Shown: positions 16,480 to 24,863 of the stretch, piece after piece
Numbering within the stretch: the stretch's first letter is position 1
How the letters are laid out: every line of letters begins with the position of its first letter
Source of the DNA: Pseudomonas simiae
GTDB taxonomy: Bacteria; Pseudomonadota; Gammaproteobacteria; Pseudomonadales; Pseudomonadaceae
Assembly (NCBI RefSeq): GCF_900111895.1
Contig: NZ_FOKB01000003.1
Location: 346,589-410,588, forward strand
DNA: 64,000 nucleotides
Direction of reading: 5' to 3'
The notes under the pieces: model-generated
What the model saw: the letters and a program-made list of their open reading frames with translations, nothing else
Told to the model about the DNA's origin: nothing
Databases searched by the model: none
Program-made: the position numbers and the translations under genes

Positions 16480-17484
16480 TTAGTTCCAGCCAGCTCGATC
16501 CATCAACCGGATCGCCTCGGCCTGGCGCTTGCCCGCCACTTCCACCGGCAAGGTGTCCGCCACGAACTTGCCCCAGCTCGCCACTTCCGCCGACGGCGCC
16601 ACGGCCGGGTTGGCCGGGAACTCCTGGTTCACGTCGGCAAAGATCTTCTGCGCCTCAGGCGTGGTCATCCACTCCACCAGCGCCTTGGCGGCTTCCGGGT
16701 GCGGCGCGTGCTGGGTCAGACCGATGCCCGACAGGTTCACATGCACGCCACGGTCGCCCTGGTTCGGCCAGAACAGTTTTACCGCCAGGTCCGGCTTCTG
16801 CTTGTGCAGGCGGCCGTAGTAGTAGGTGTTGACGATGCCTACGTCGCACTGCCCGGCGTTGATCGCTTCCAGCACGGCGATGTCATCGGAGAACACGTCG
16901 GTGGACAGGTTGTTCACCCAGCCCTTGACGATTTCTTCGGTCTTGGCCGCACCGTGGGTTTCGATCAAGGTGGCGGTCAGCGACTGGTTGTAGACCTTTT
17001 TCGCCGTGCGCAGGCACAGACGGCCCTCCCACTGCTTGTCGGCCAAGGCTTCGTAGGTGGTGAGGTCGCCCGGTTTTACCCGGTCGGTGGAATAGGCGAT
17101 GGTCCGCGCGCGCAGGCTCAAGCCGGTCCAGGTATGTTTTGAAGAGCGATATTGCAGGGGGATGTTCTTGTCGATCACCGGGGAGGTGAACGGTTGCAGA
17201 ATGCCCATCTGCTCGGCCTGCCAGAGGTTGCCGGCGTCGACGGTAAGCAGCAGGTCGGCGGTGGCGTTTTCGCCCTCGGCCTTGATGCGCTGCATCAGCG
17301 GGGCTTCCTTGTCGGTGATGAACTTCACCTGCACGCCGGTTTTCTGGGTGTAGGCATCGAACACCGGCTTGATCAGTTCATCGATGCGCGAGGAGTAGAC
17401 CACCACTTCGTCGGCGGCCTGCACGGTGGTGCTGCCGATCAAGGTGAGTGCCAGAGCAGTCAGGAGGCGCTTGGGTGCCAACAT
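16480..17484 (-). CDS. Ferric iron ABC transporter binding protein (FbpA/AfuA-like)
   Basis: 334-residue periplasmic protein with signal peptide (cleavage near VQA-ADE). The mature start [21 protein letters not shown] and the tyrosine pair in [14 protein letters not shown] are hallmarks of bacterial transferrin-type FbpA proteins, which hold Fe(III) through adjacent tyrosines. [21 protein letters not shown] also fits. It is the first gene of a unit with the permease. A partial Fur-box match lies 30 bp upstream. No ATPase partner is encoded here. Confidence 0.92.
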   Translation of the reverse strand: MLAPKRLLTALALTLIGSTTVQAADEVVVYSSRIDELIKPVFDAYTQKTGVQVKFITDKEAPLMQRIKAEGENATADLLLTVDAGNLWQAEQMGILQPFTSPVIDKNIPLQYRSSKHTWTGLSLRARTIAYSTDRVKPGDLTTYEALADKQWEGRLCLRTAKKVYNQSLTATLIETHGAAKTEEIVKGWVNNLSTDVFSDDIAVLEAINAGQCDVGIVNTYYYGRLHKQKPDLAVKLFWPNQGDRGVHVNLSGIGLTQHAPHPEAAKALVEWMTTPEAQKIFADVNQEFPANPAVAPSAEVASWGKFVADTLPVEVAGKRQAEAIRLMDRAGWN

Positions 17485-17513
17485 GGGGGCAGTCTCTCAT
17501 TTGCAAAAAGAGG

Positions 17514-17532
17514 GCAAATGATAAGGACTCAC
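17514..17532. promoter_or_regulatory. Candidate Fur box upstream of the iron-binding protein gene
   Basis: GCAAATGATAAGGACTCAC matches the 19-bp Fur consensus GATAATGATAATCATTATC at 12 positions, by hand count. The location, 30 bp before the start, and the iron-transport function support it, but the 3' half is weak. Confidence 0.4.
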
Positions 17533-17602
17533 ATTTGGTAGCGCTTGGTGGAGGCGTTACCAGATGTTGCATAGCCAGCATTTTGCGGTGGAGCTGATGG
17601 CC

Positions 17603-17629
17603 TCTTCGCGGGCAAGCCCGCTCCCACAG
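17603..17629. repeat. Single REP unit (CGCGGGCAAGCCCGCTCCCAC)
   Basis: One unpaired copy of the REP core TTCGCGGGCAAGCCCG followed by CTCCCACAGG, between the ubiI-like gene end and the iron-binding protein promoter. Confidence 0.75.
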
Positions 17630-17645
17630 GGACCGGGCTTCAATG

Positions 17646-18869
17646 TCAGGGTTTGGCCAGGTCTGGGAGATCGCCGGTCAGGCCCAGCGCCTGGCGTACA
17701 AACACGGCCTTGGCTTCGGGCATCTGGTCGACCAGCTTCAACCCGGCATTACGCAACCAGCGCAGCGGTAGTTGGTCAGCCTGGAACAACCGCTCGAAAC
17801 CTTCCATCGCCGCCATCAGCGCCAGATTGTGCGGCATGCGTCGGCGTTCGTAGCGGCTCAGCACCTTCACATCTGCCAGGCGCTCGCCGCGCTCGGTCGC
17901 CGACAGCAGCACTTCGGCCAGTGTCGCGGCGTCAAGAAAGCCCAGGTTCACGCCCTGCCCTGCCAATGGGTGGATGACGTGGGCCGCGTCGCCGATCAAT
18001 GCCAGGCCTTCGGCCACGTAGCGTTTGGCGTGACGCTGGCGCAACGGCACGCAGACGCGCGGGTCGGCGCTCAGCACCGTACCGAGACGGCCTTCAAAAG
18101 CCCGCTCCAGTTCGCGGCAGAAGCTTTCATCATCCAGCGCCATCAAGCGCTCGGACTCGGCCGGCGTCGTCGACCAGACGATCGAACACCAATCCTCCTG
18201 CCCGTCCCGCACAAGCGGCAGGAACGCCAGCGGGCCGGTGTCGGTAAAGCGTTGCCACGCCGTGCGCTGGTGCGGCTCGCTGCTGCGCACGCTGGTGACG
18301 ATGGCGTTATGCAGGTAGTCCCATTCGCGGGTCGCGGTGCCGGTCAGGCGGCGCACGGCGGAGTTGGCACCATCGGCAGCCACCACCAGCGGCGCGCGCA
18401 ACGTGCGGCCGTCGGCCAGGGTCAGCAACCAGTCATCGCCGGAGCGGCGCATCTGTTCCAGGCGTGCATTGGCCAGCAGGCCCAGGTCGCAGTCATGCAG
18501 GCGGTCGAGCAAGGCATCCTGCACAACGCGGTTCTCGACGATGTGCCCGAGCACCTCGGCATGCACGCTGGCCGCCGAGAAGTGGATCTGCCCGGTGCCG
18601 CTGCCGTCCCACACCTGCATCTCGCCGTAAGGACTGGCGCGCCGAGACACGATGCCATCCCACACGCCCAGGCGCTCGAGGATGCGCTGGCTGGCGGCCG
18701 ACAAGGCGCTCACCCGTGGCTCGAAGGCCGCGTCACGGTCGAACGGCTTGACGCTCAGCGGGCTGCCGTCAAGCAGCAGCACCTGCAGGCCACTGCCCTG
18801 CAACGCCAGCGCCAGGGCGCTTCCGACCATTCCGGCCCCGACAATCAGCACATCTGCGCGCATGTCCAT
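17646..18869 (-). CDS. ubiI: UbiI/VisC-type FAD-dependent hydroxylase of ubiquinone synthesis
   Basis: 407-residue aromatic-ring hydroxylase of the UbiH/UbiF/UbiI family. The FAD-binding Rossmann start VLIVGAGMVGSALALAL, the LVVAADGANSAVRR motif and the second FAD motif GLALIGDAAHVIHPLAGQGVN are all present. In E. coli UbiI hydroxylates C5 of the ubiquinone ring. It is the last gene of an operon with pepP and ubiH, as in E. coli. Which ring position it acts on cannot be read from sequence; UbiF is an alternative label. Confidence 0.88.
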   Translation of the reverse strand: MDMRADVLIVGAGMVGSALALALQGSGLQVLLLDGSPLSVKPFDRDAAFEPRVSALSAASQRILERLGVWDGIVSRRASPYGEMQVWDGSGTGQIHFSAASVHAEVLGHIVENRVVQDALLDRLHDCDLGLLANARLEQMRRSGDDWLLTLADGRTLRAPLVVAADGANSAVRRLTGTATREWDYLHNAIVTSVRSSEPHQRTAWQRFTDTGPLAFLPLVRDGQEDWCSIVWSTTPAESERLMALDDESFCRELERAFEGRLGTVLSADPRVCVPLRQRHAKRYVAEGLALIGDAAHVIHPLAGQGVNLGFLDAATLAEVLLSATERGERLADVKVLSRYERRRMPHNLALMAAMEGFERLFQADQLPLRWLRNAGLKLVDQMPEAKAVFVRQALGLTGDLPDLAKP

Positions 18870-18872
18870 GCT

Positions 18873-19358
18873 TTAAGCCTGTCTCACTGGCGGCTTGCGC
18901 CGCACGTAAAGGGTTTTGTCGACCCGCGCCACCAGGGTGCCGGAGCCGTCATGAATCTGCACCTTGAGGTGGGGCAGGTACTTCTCGCCACCTTCGGTGT
19001 GTCGACGAATCTCGTCCAGCAAGGCTTCGTCGATGGAAAATTCGGCATACACCGGGCCTTTGCCCGGCGAGACAAAGTCGATGCTCGCGGCCTTGTCCCA
19101 CACGATGTAGTCGCGGCCCAGGTTCTCCATCAGCATCAGCATGTAGAACGGATCAACCATCGAATACAGGCTGCCGCCGAATTGCGTGCCGACATAGTTG
19201 CGGTTGTACCAGCCCAGGCCCATGCGCACTTTAACCTGACGAAAATCGGCGCTCATATGCCGCACGCTGACCCCCGCGCCCAGGTACGGTGGATACAGGG
19301 TCATGATCCAACGCAACAACCGCGCCTTGCCGAGGCGTTCGATCAACCACTTACGCAT
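18873..19358 (-). CDS. DUF4442 hotdog-fold (thioesterase-like) protein
   Basis: 161 residues of the DUF4442 family, a branch of the hotdog-fold thioesterase superfamily. Visible: a basic N-terminal helix ([17 protein letters not shown]), [25 protein letters not shown] as hotdog helix, and a C-terminal strand pair [14 protein letters not shown]. Start ATG 19358 overlaps the ubiH stop by eight bases and the next gene starts three bases after its stop, so it is tightly coupled with the ubiquinone genes. A role with ubiquinone or acyl-CoA is inferred only from position. Confidence 0.82.
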   Translation of the reverse strand: MRKWLIERLGKARLLRWIMTLYPPYLGAGVSVRHMSADFRQVKVRMGLGWYNRNYVGTQFGGSLYSMVDPFYMLMLMENLGRDYIVWDKAASIDFVSPGKGPVYAEFSIDEALLDEIRRHTEGGEKYLPHLKVQIHDGSGTLVARVDKTLYVRRKPPVRQA

Positions 19359-20538
19359 CGGGGCGCGTGCCCAGGCCCATGGCCTGACGGGCGAACCAGC
19401 GCTTGGCCGGCGGCAACAGATCCAGGCCCAGCAGGCCCATGTTGCGACCCAGCGCGACCAACGGCTGGGCGCTGCCGAACAGGCGCGTGACCTGGTCGGA
19501 GAAGCCCACGGTGAGTTTCTGGTCGAGGCGCTGTCGGTCCCGATAGCCCTGCAAGGTGGCCAGGTCACCCGGCACTTGCGGCCCGGCCAGCAAAGCATCG
19601 GCCAACGCATTCGCATCACGCAGGGACAGGTTGAAGCCCTGTCCGGCAATCGGGTGCAGGCTGTGGGCGGCATTGCCAAGGACCGCCAGGTGCGAGCGCA
19701 CTTGTTCCTCGGCTTCAACCAACGTCAGCGGGTACAGATGACGAGCGCCCACTTGCTTCAGCGTGCCCAGGCGGTAGCCGAACACGCCCTGCAATTCACT
19801 CAGGAAGCTGCGTTCGTCGAGATTGGCCAGGCGTTGCGCGTCCATGCCGATGCGGGTCCACACCAGCGCGCAGCGGTTGTCCGGCAGTGGTAGCAAGGCC
19901 ATCGGGCCTTCATCGGTGAAACGCTCGAACGCTTCGCCGTTATGGGATTCGCTGGGGGTGATGTTGGCGATCAGCGCGCTCTGGTTGTACGGGCGGGTTT
20001 TCACGCCAATACCCAATTGCTCGCGCAGGCCGGAGCGGCCACCGTCAGCCAGTACGGCGAGGTCGCATTCCAGGACGGTTTCATCGTTGAGCGTCAGGCG
20101 GTAGCCATCGGGCAGCGGCTCCATGCGCGTGACTTCCGCCGGACAACGCCAGCTGACCACGTCTTTATCCAGGCCTTGCCACAGGCATTGGCCCAGCCAA
20201 GCGTTTTCCACCACATAACCGAGCGCCGGCACGCCCTCTTCCATGGCAGACAGCCGCGCGGTAGAGAAGCGTCCACGGTCGGACACGTGGATCTGTTTGA
20301 TCGGCTCGGCGCGACGGGCAATGTCCTGCCACAGGCCCAGGCGCTGATAGATCTGCCGCGCGCCGTAGGACAAGGCGGAAGAGCGCGCATCGTAGCTTGG
20401 CTGGTAGTGGTCGCCCGGCGCGAAGGGTTCGATCAGCACGATCTTCCAGCCCCGCGCCTTGGCCCCGGCCTGCAACGCCAACGCCAGGCTGGCGCCTACC
20501 AGGCCGCCGCCGATGATTGCCAGATTGACCCGGCTCAT
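19351..20538 (-). CDS. ubiH: 2-octaprenyl-6-methoxyphenol hydroxylase
   Basis: 395-residue FAD monooxygenase that adds a ring hydroxyl in ubiquinone synthesis. Motifs: [17 protein letters not shown] at the N-terminus, [19 protein letters not shown] in the middle, and [21 protein letters not shown]. The variation GNAAHSLHP is typical of UbiH as against UbiI. The ATG overlaps the pepP stop by four bases (ATGA) and the end overlaps the DUF4442 start, indicating translational coupling. Confidence 0.93.
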   Translation of the reverse strand: MSRVNLAIIGGGLVGASLALALQAGAKARGWKIVLIEPFAPGDHYQPSYDARSSALSYGARQIYQRLGLWQDIARRAEPIKQIHVSDRGRFSTARLSAMEEGVPALGYVVENAWLGQCLWQGLDKDVVSWRCPAEVTRMEPLPDGYRLTLNDETVLECDLAVLADGGRSGLREQLGIGVKTRPYNQSALIANITPSESHNGEAFERFTDEGPMALLPLPDNRCALVWTRIGMDAQRLANLDERSFLSELQGVFGYRLGTLKQVGARHLYPLTLVEAEEQVRSHLAVLGNAAHSLHPIAGQGFNLSLRDANALADALLAGPQVPGDLATLQGYRDRQRLDQKLTVGFSDQVTRLFGSAQPLVALGRNMGLLGLDLLPPAKRWFARQAMGLGTRPDA

Positions 20539-21857
20539 CGGGCAGCCGCCATCAGCGCTTCGATGTCGGCCACGGTTTTGGGCACACCGCCGGTCAGGAT
20601 TTCACAGCCTTGCTTGGTCACTACCACGTCGTCCTCGATGCGTACGCCAATGCCACGCCATTTCTTTGCCACAGTCTGGTTGTCCGGCGAAATATAGATG
20701 CCCGGCTCCACGGTCAACGCCATGCCGACTTCCAGCACCCGCCATTCACCGCCCACTTTGTACTCGCCCACGTCATGCACATCCATGCCCAGCCAGTGGC
20801 CGGCGCGGTGCATGTAGAAGGCTTTATACGCTTCGTTGGCGATCAGCTCGTCAACGTCACCTTGCAACAATCCCAGCTTCACCAGCCCGGCGGTGATGAC
20901 CTGCACCGTCGCCTCGTGGGCCTGGTTCCAATGCTTGTCCGGAGCGATCTCGGCAAACGCGGCTTCCTGGGAAGCCAGTACTATTTCGTAGATCGCCTTC
21001 TGTTCCGGCGAAAACTTGCCATTGACCGGCCAGGTGCGGGTGATGTCACTGGCGTAGCAGTCGATCTCACAACCGGCGTCGATCAGCACCAGGTCGCCGT
21101 CCTTGAGCACCGCGTCATTCTGCTGGTAATGCAGGATGCAGCTGTTGCGCCCGGCGGCGACGATGGAGCCATAGGCTGGCATCTTCGCGCCGCCTTTGCG
21201 AAATTCATAATCCAGCTCGGCTTCCAGGCTGAACTCATGCAAGCCGGCCCGGCTGGCCTGCATCGCCTTCACGTGGGCCGCGCAGGAGATTCGCGCGGCC
21301 TCGCGCATCACCTTCACTTCTGCCGCCGATTTATACAGGCGCATGTCGTGGAGCAGATGATCCAGGGCAACGAATTCGTTCGGCGGTTGGGCGCCCAGAT
21401 GGGCTTTGGAGCGGATCACATTGATCCAGTCCATCAGGTGCCGATCGAACTCGGCGTTGCTGCCCATGGCCGAATACACCCGGTCGCGGCCTTCGATAAG
21501 GCCGGGCAGGATGTCGTCGATATCGGTGATGGGGAACGCGTCGTCCGCGCCAAAGTCACGGATCGCGCCTTCGGTGCCGGCGCGCAGGCCGTCCCACAGT
21601 TCGCGTTCGGCATTGCGCTCACGGCAGAACAGCACGTACTCGCCGTGCTGGCGACCCGGCATCAGCACGATCACCGCTTCCGGCTCGGGGAAGCCACTCA
21701 GGTACTGGAAGTCACTGTCCTGGCGGTACACGTGCTCGACATCACGGTTGCGGATCGCCACGGCAGCGGCCGGCAGGATCGCGATGCTGTTGGGTTCCAT
21801 CTGCGCCATGAGCGCCTTGCGGCGTCGGGTGTATTCCGCTCGGGGGATATGGATCAT
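20535..21857 (-). CDS. pepP: Xaa-Pro aminopeptidase (aminopeptidase P)
   Basis: 440-residue M24 metallopeptidase that removes an N-terminal residue before proline. All five metal ligands of the pita-bread fold can be placed: Asp in LVLIDAGCEIDCYASDITRTW (two), His in HRAGHWLGMDVHDVG, Glu in LTVEPGIYI and Glu in GVRIEDDVVV. Start MIHIPRAEYTRRRKAL at 21857 fits PepP; the longer open frame runs into the preceding gene. Second gene of the UPF0149-pepP-ubiH-DUF4442-ubiI operon. Confidence 0.95.
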   Translation of the reverse strand: MIHIPRAEYTRRRKALMAQMEPNSIAILPAAAVAIRNRDVEHVYRQDSDFQYLSGFPEPEAVIVLMPGRQHGEYVLFCRERNAERELWDGLRAGTEGAIRDFGADDAFPITDIDDILPGLIEGRDRVYSAMGSNAEFDRHLMDWINVIRSKAHLGAQPPNEFVALDHLLHDMRLYKSAAEVKVMREAARISCAAHVKAMQASRAGLHEFSLEAELDYEFRKGGAKMPAYGSIVAAGRNSCILHYQQNDAVLKDGDLVLIDAGCEIDCYASDITRTWPVNGKFSPEQKAIYEIVLASQEAAFAEIAPDKHWNQAHEATVQVITAGLVKLGLLQGDVDELIANEAYKAFYMHRAGHWLGMDVHDVGEYKVGGEWRVLEVGMALTVEPGIYISPDNQTVAKKWRGIGVRIEDDVVVTKQGCEILTGGVPKTVADIEALMAAAR

Positions 21858-21876
21858 GGGCAGATGGGCTTCCTTT

Positions 21877-22434
21877 TTAGTGCAGCGACGGCTTGGGTGC
21901 AGCAGGCTCAGCGGACTTCTTGGTCTCGGTGAACAGCAGCAACGGCGCGACGCGCAGGTATTCCATGACTTCCATGTAGTCGCCTTCACCGTCTTCGGAT
22001 TCTTCCAGGGCATCTTGCACCTGGGAGATGGCGGCCAGGTCCTGCAACACTTCCTTGGCGTCGGTGCTCAGTTCCAGGCCGCCGGCGTTGACGCCGAAAC
22101 CGTGGAGGAAGCCTTGGCACCATTGGCCCAGGGCGGCGGCGCGCTCGGCGAGCGGCGCGTCGTCGGTCGGCAGCAGCAGGACCACGGTGACGTCATCACC
22201 GGTCAGCTCGCCCTTGACCATCTCTTGCAGGCCGATCAGCGCGTTGCGCACGTTGTCGGTCGGTTCGGTTTCCAGCAGCTCGGCCACGTCTGCCAGCCAG
22301 TTGTCGGCATCAAAGCCAACGCCGGTGCAACTGCGGCCCAGCAACACGCCGTGCAGTTCGGCAGGCGAGCATGGGTGGCCGCTGGTGCTCAGCAGTTTGG
22401 AAAAAGCGTCGTACGGGGAGTTCTGAATAGGCAT
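21877..22434 (-). CDS. UPF0149 (YgfB/YecA) family protein
   Basis: 185 residues starting [19 protein letters not shown], with the conserved [16 protein letters not shown] and [14 protein letters not shown] segments of YgfB. The C-terminus is acidic and then Pro/Ala-rich. In P. aeruginosa a YgfB homologue modulates ampDh3 and beta-lactam resistance through AlpA. It opens the pepP-ubi operon, 19 bp before pepP, and is divergent from the zapA unit, the same order as in E. coli. Confidence 0.92.
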   Translation of the reverse strand: MPIQNSPYDAFSKLLSTSGHPCSPAELHGVLLGRSCTGVGFDADNWLADVAELLETEPTDNVRNALIGLQEMVKGELTGDDVTVVLLLPTDDAPLAERAAALGQWCQGFLHGFGVNAGGLELSTDAKEVLQDLAAISQVQDALEESEDGEGDYMEVMEYLRVAPLLLFTETKKSAEPAAPKPSLH

Positions 22435-22572
22435 GGTGAGCTAGGCGCCAGACGGCGCAATGTCTAGAATGGAGCGCTGTATCCTAGCACCGGCAGACGT
22501 ACCAAGACTATCAAGGGCGTCAGATCGTTTATCCTGCAGTTGCCATTCATCAGACAAATCCAGTGGAACCCA

Positions 22573-22782
22573 ATGGAAGACACCGACCTGCAAGCGCTGA
22601 TGGCCAGACTCGAATTGCTAATTACTCGGGTCGAGCAACTTAAGAGTCAAAACGGACTCCTATTAGCTCAGGAAAAGACCTGGCGCGAGGAACGCGCTCA
22701 CCTCATTGAAAAAAACGAAATCGCCCGGCGTAAGGTCGAATCGATGATTTCGCGCCTGAAGGCCCTGGAGCAAGACTCATGA
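22573..22782 (+). CDS. TIGR02449-type short coiled-coil protein next to zapA
   Basis: 69 residues, almost entirely a coiled coil: leucines and isoleucines at heptad spacing through LMARLELLITRVEQLKSQNG to SMISRLKALEQDS. The start MEDTDLQALM at 22573 is preferred over an upstream in-frame ATG. It overlaps zapA by four bases (ATGA), so the two are translationally coupled. The size and fold recall ZapB, which bridges ZapA and the division site; a similar role here is inference. Confidence 0.85.
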   Translation: MEDTDLQALMARLELLITRVEQLKSQNGLLLAQEKTWREERAHLIEKNEIARRKVESMISRLKALEQDS

Positions 22783-23096
22783 GTTCAAGCAATAGCGTCA
22801 CCGTGCAGATCCTCGACAAAGAGTATTCGATCATTTGCCCCCAGGAGGAGCGCAGCAACCTGGTGAGCGCCGCCCGCTACCTGGATGGCAAGATGCGTGA
22901 GATCCGCAGCAGCGGCAAAGTCATCGGCGCCGACCGCATCGCCGTGATGGCCGCCCTGAATATCACCCACGATTTACTGCATAAGCAGGAACGCCCTGAC
23001 GTGCAGGCCAGCGGCTCGACGCGTGAGCAGGTGCGTGACCTGCTGGAGCGTGTCGATCTGGTGCTTTCCAGCGATTCAGACGCACCCAAGGGCTGA
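22779..23096 (+). CDS. zapA: Cell division protein ZapA
   Basis: 105 residues. ZapA binds FtsZ and bundles its protofilaments at the division ring. The family start SNSVTVQILDKEYSIICPQEER and the globular head DGKMREIRSSGKVIGADRIAVMAALNI are clear, followed by a helical coil. The order zapA, 6S RNA, ygfA is strongly conserved in gamma-proteobacteria and supports all three calls. Confidence 0.95.
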   Translation: MSSSNSVTVQILDKEYSIICPQEERSNLVSAARYLDGKMREIRSSGKVIGADRIAVMAALNITHDLLHKQERPDVQASGSTREQVRDLLERVDLVLSSDSDAPKG

Positions 23097-23114
23097 TTGC
23101 GGCGACTGTTTAAG

Positions 23115-23120
23115 GTATAC
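23115..23120 (+). promoter_or_regulatory. -10 element of the 6S RNA promoter
   Basis: TATACT lies about seven bases before the expected 6S RNA 5' end. No good -35 hexamer is seen at normal spacing. Confidence 0.55.
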
Positions 23121-23126
23121 TCGCCC

Positions 23127-23305
23127 CACTCCCTGGCGTGTTTGCCAGTCGGCGATGTCCCTGAGCCGATTCGCACTACCCTGGAAGTTGCACGTTGGGC
23201 TGGTGTGCATGTCCGCTAGACGGAAAGCCTTAAAGCCTACTGCATCTTCCACCTTGAACTTTCGGGTTCAAGGGCTAAGTCGACAGCGGCTCTGTCGGGG
23301 AGCCT
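23127..23305 (+). ncRNA. ssrS: 6S RNA
   Basis: About 179 nt between zapA and ygfA, the conserved site of ssrS. The closing stem CTCCCTG (23129-23135) pairs with CGGGGAG near 23296-23302. The internal segments GATGTCCCTGAGCCGAT, TGTCCGCTAGACGGAAAGCC and the stem CCTTGAACTTTCGGGTTCAAGG are the usual Pseudomonas 6S RNA elements. 6S RNA binds the sigma-70 polymerase and lowers transcription in stationary phase. Exact ends are estimated from the pairing. Confidence 0.93.
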
Positions 23306-23319
23306 GAATTCCCAAACTC

Positions 23320-23349
23320 AATGCCAGTCCTCGGACTGGCATTGTTTTA
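23320..23349 (+). terminator. Hairpin after 6S RNA, before ygfA
   Basis: AATGCCAGTCC / GGACTGGCATT form an eleven-pair stem followed by GTTTT. The T run is interrupted, so read-through into ygfA, or RNA processing, is possible. Confidence 0.75.
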
Positions 23350-23361
23350 TGAGCCGAAACC

Positions 23362-23991
23362 ATGACCGAACCTGCGCCGCTTTCCCGTCCGCAACTTCGA
23401 CGCATGTTGCGCAAAGCCCGCCGCGCCCTCACGCCGAGCGAGCAGCGCAAGGCCGCCCACGGCCTGTATCGGCAACTGGCACAGCACCCGCTGTTTCGTC
23501 GGGCCAAACATATTTCCTTGTATCTACCGACGGACGGTGAAATCGATCCGCGCCTGCTGTTGCGCGCGGCCCAGCGCCGGGGCAAGGCCACCTACCTGCC
23601 GGTGCTCAGCGCCTGGCCACGGACCAAGATGGTGTTCCAGCGCGTAAGGCCCGGGGAAAAGCTGCTGCCCAATCGCTTTCGTATCCTGGAACCACGGGTG
23701 AATATCAGCCGCCAACGCAAGGTCTGGGCGCTGGACCTGGTGCTGCTGCCGTTGGTGGGTTTCGATGATGCAGGAGGACGCCTGGGCATGGGCGGCGGGT
23801 TCTACGATCGCAGCCTGGCCTACCTGGCGCGCCGTCAGAGCTGGCGCAAGCCGACGCTGCTGGGCCTGGCCCACGAATGTCAGAAGGTCGATCGATTGGC
23901 ACAGGCAAGCTGGGATGTGCCGCTGGCGGGCACCGTCACCGATAAGCGTTGGTATATTGCGAAGACGCCACTGGAGTCAGCGGCGCCTTAG
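23362..23991 (+). CDS. ygfA: 5-formyltetrahydrofolate cyclo-ligase
   Basis: 209 residues. It uses ATP to turn 5-formyl-THF into 5,10-methenyl-THF. Family features are RRMLRKARRALTPSEQ at the start, YLPTDGEIDPRLLL, and the C-terminal signature LVLLPLVGFDDAGGRLGMGG followed by GFYDRSLA. In E. coli it is co-transcribed with 6S RNA and linked to persister formation; the hairpin between them here leaves that open. Confidence 0.94.
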   Translation: MTEPAPLSRPQLRRMLRKARRALTPSEQRKAAHGLYRQLAQHPLFRRAKHISLYLPTDGEIDPRLLLRAAQRRGKATYLPVLSAWPRTKMVFQRVRPGEKLLPNRFRILEPRVNISRQRKVWALDLVLLPLVGFDDAGGRLGMGGGFYDRSLAYLARRQSWRKPTLLGLAHECQKVDRLAQASWDVPLAGTVTDKRWYIAKTPLESAAP

Positions 23992-23999
23992 AAGAGGGG

Positions 24000-24149
24000 T
24001 CAGCGTTTGAACGGTTGCGGCTGCTGCTGAGCCAGTTCAACGGGTGCATCGGTCTTGTTCGACCATAAGCTTTGGGCATACCCGGTGGTCACGACGCCCA
24101 GACCAAACAAAATCACCAAAATCCATAGTAAATCCGGTTTACGTTGCAT
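24000..24149 (-). CDS. 49-residue single-span membrane protein
   Basis: Starts MQRKPDLLWILVILFGLGV and ends with a Gln-rich tail QQQPQPFKR. Residues 7-25 form one membrane segment; the basic N-terminus (Arg3, Lys4) suggests a cytoplasmic N-terminus. It is convergent with ygfA, eight bases after its stop. Upstream on its own strand, GGGGG at the expected position may serve as ribosome site. No family is recognised; the clean frame and membrane pattern are the support. Confidence 0.6.
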   Translation of the reverse strand: MQRKPDLLWILVILFGLGVVTTGYAQSLWSNKTDAPVELAQQQPQPFKR

Positions 24150-24344
24150 CGATTGCCCCCCTGCAGGCACCTCGTACACGATGACAACAACGTTCCAAAG
24201 TAGTCCGTTGCAGCTGCGTCAAGCTTTAAAAGCCGGCATTCTGCGGTAACGTGAACCAACACGCAAACCTTGACGCCAACCGACTGTCGGTTTGTCATCA
24301 AATTGCCTGACAACTTGCCCACTGCTTTTTTCAGGAGCCCAAAA

Positions 24345-24794
24345 ATGGCCTATTGGCTGATGAAATCCGAGCCCGACGAACTCTCTATCAAAGGCCTGGA
24401 AAAGCTCGGCGAAGCCCGCTGGGACGGGGTGCGCAATTACCAGGCGCGCAACTTCCTGCGTGCCATGGCGGTGGGTGACCTGTTTTTCTTCTACCACTCC
24501 AGCTGCCCGGAGCCAGGCATTGCCGGCATCGGTAAAATCGTTGAAGCGGCCTACCCGGACCCGACCGCGCTGGAGCCCGAAAGCCACTACTTCGACGCCA
24601 AAGCCACCCCGGAAAAAAATCCGTGGAGCGCGATCACCGTCGCCCATGTCCAGACTTTTCCCAACGTGTTGGGCCTTGGTTACCTGAAGCAGCAAACCGC
24701 CCTGGCCGAACTGCCCCTGGTACAAAAAGGCAGCCGGTTATCGGTGATGGCCGTCACGCCCGAGCAATGGGCTGCCGTGATCAATTTGCTTTAA
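24345..24794 (+). CDS. EVE domain protein
   Basis: 149 residues made up of one EVE domain, a PUA-like fold that reads modified nucleic-acid bases. Start MAYWLMKSEPDELSIKGLEK and RNYQARNFLRAMAVGDLFFFYHSS are diagnostic; the aromatic cage residues lie in MKSEPD and RNYQARN. AGGAG precedes ATG 24345. Standalone EVE proteins near housekeeping genes are common in Pseudomonas; a target is not known. Confidence 0.92.
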   Translation: MAYWLMKSEPDELSIKGLEKLGEARWDGVRNYQARNFLRAMAVGDLFFFYHSSCPEPGIAGIGKIVEAAYPDPTALEPESHYFDAKATPEKNPWSAITVAHVQTFPNVLGLGYLKQQTALAELPLVQKGSRLSVMAVTPEQWAAVINLL

Positions 24795-24863
24795 CTGATC
24801 GGTATCAAGGCCCCGCCGGGGCAAACCGTTCAAACTAGGACGCTAATGCCGCAGGAAGCAGCC

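Noticed and set aside
14709..16832. Open frame of 707 codons on the plus strand
   Set aside because: It lies opposite the iron permease and binding protein, is rich in Gln, Arg and His as expected for an antisense frame in GC-rich DNA, and has no recognisable domain.
24279..24295. Perfect hairpin AACCGA-CTG-TCGGTT as terminator
   Set aside because: No T run follows in either direction and it lies just before the EVE gene; too short to give a role.
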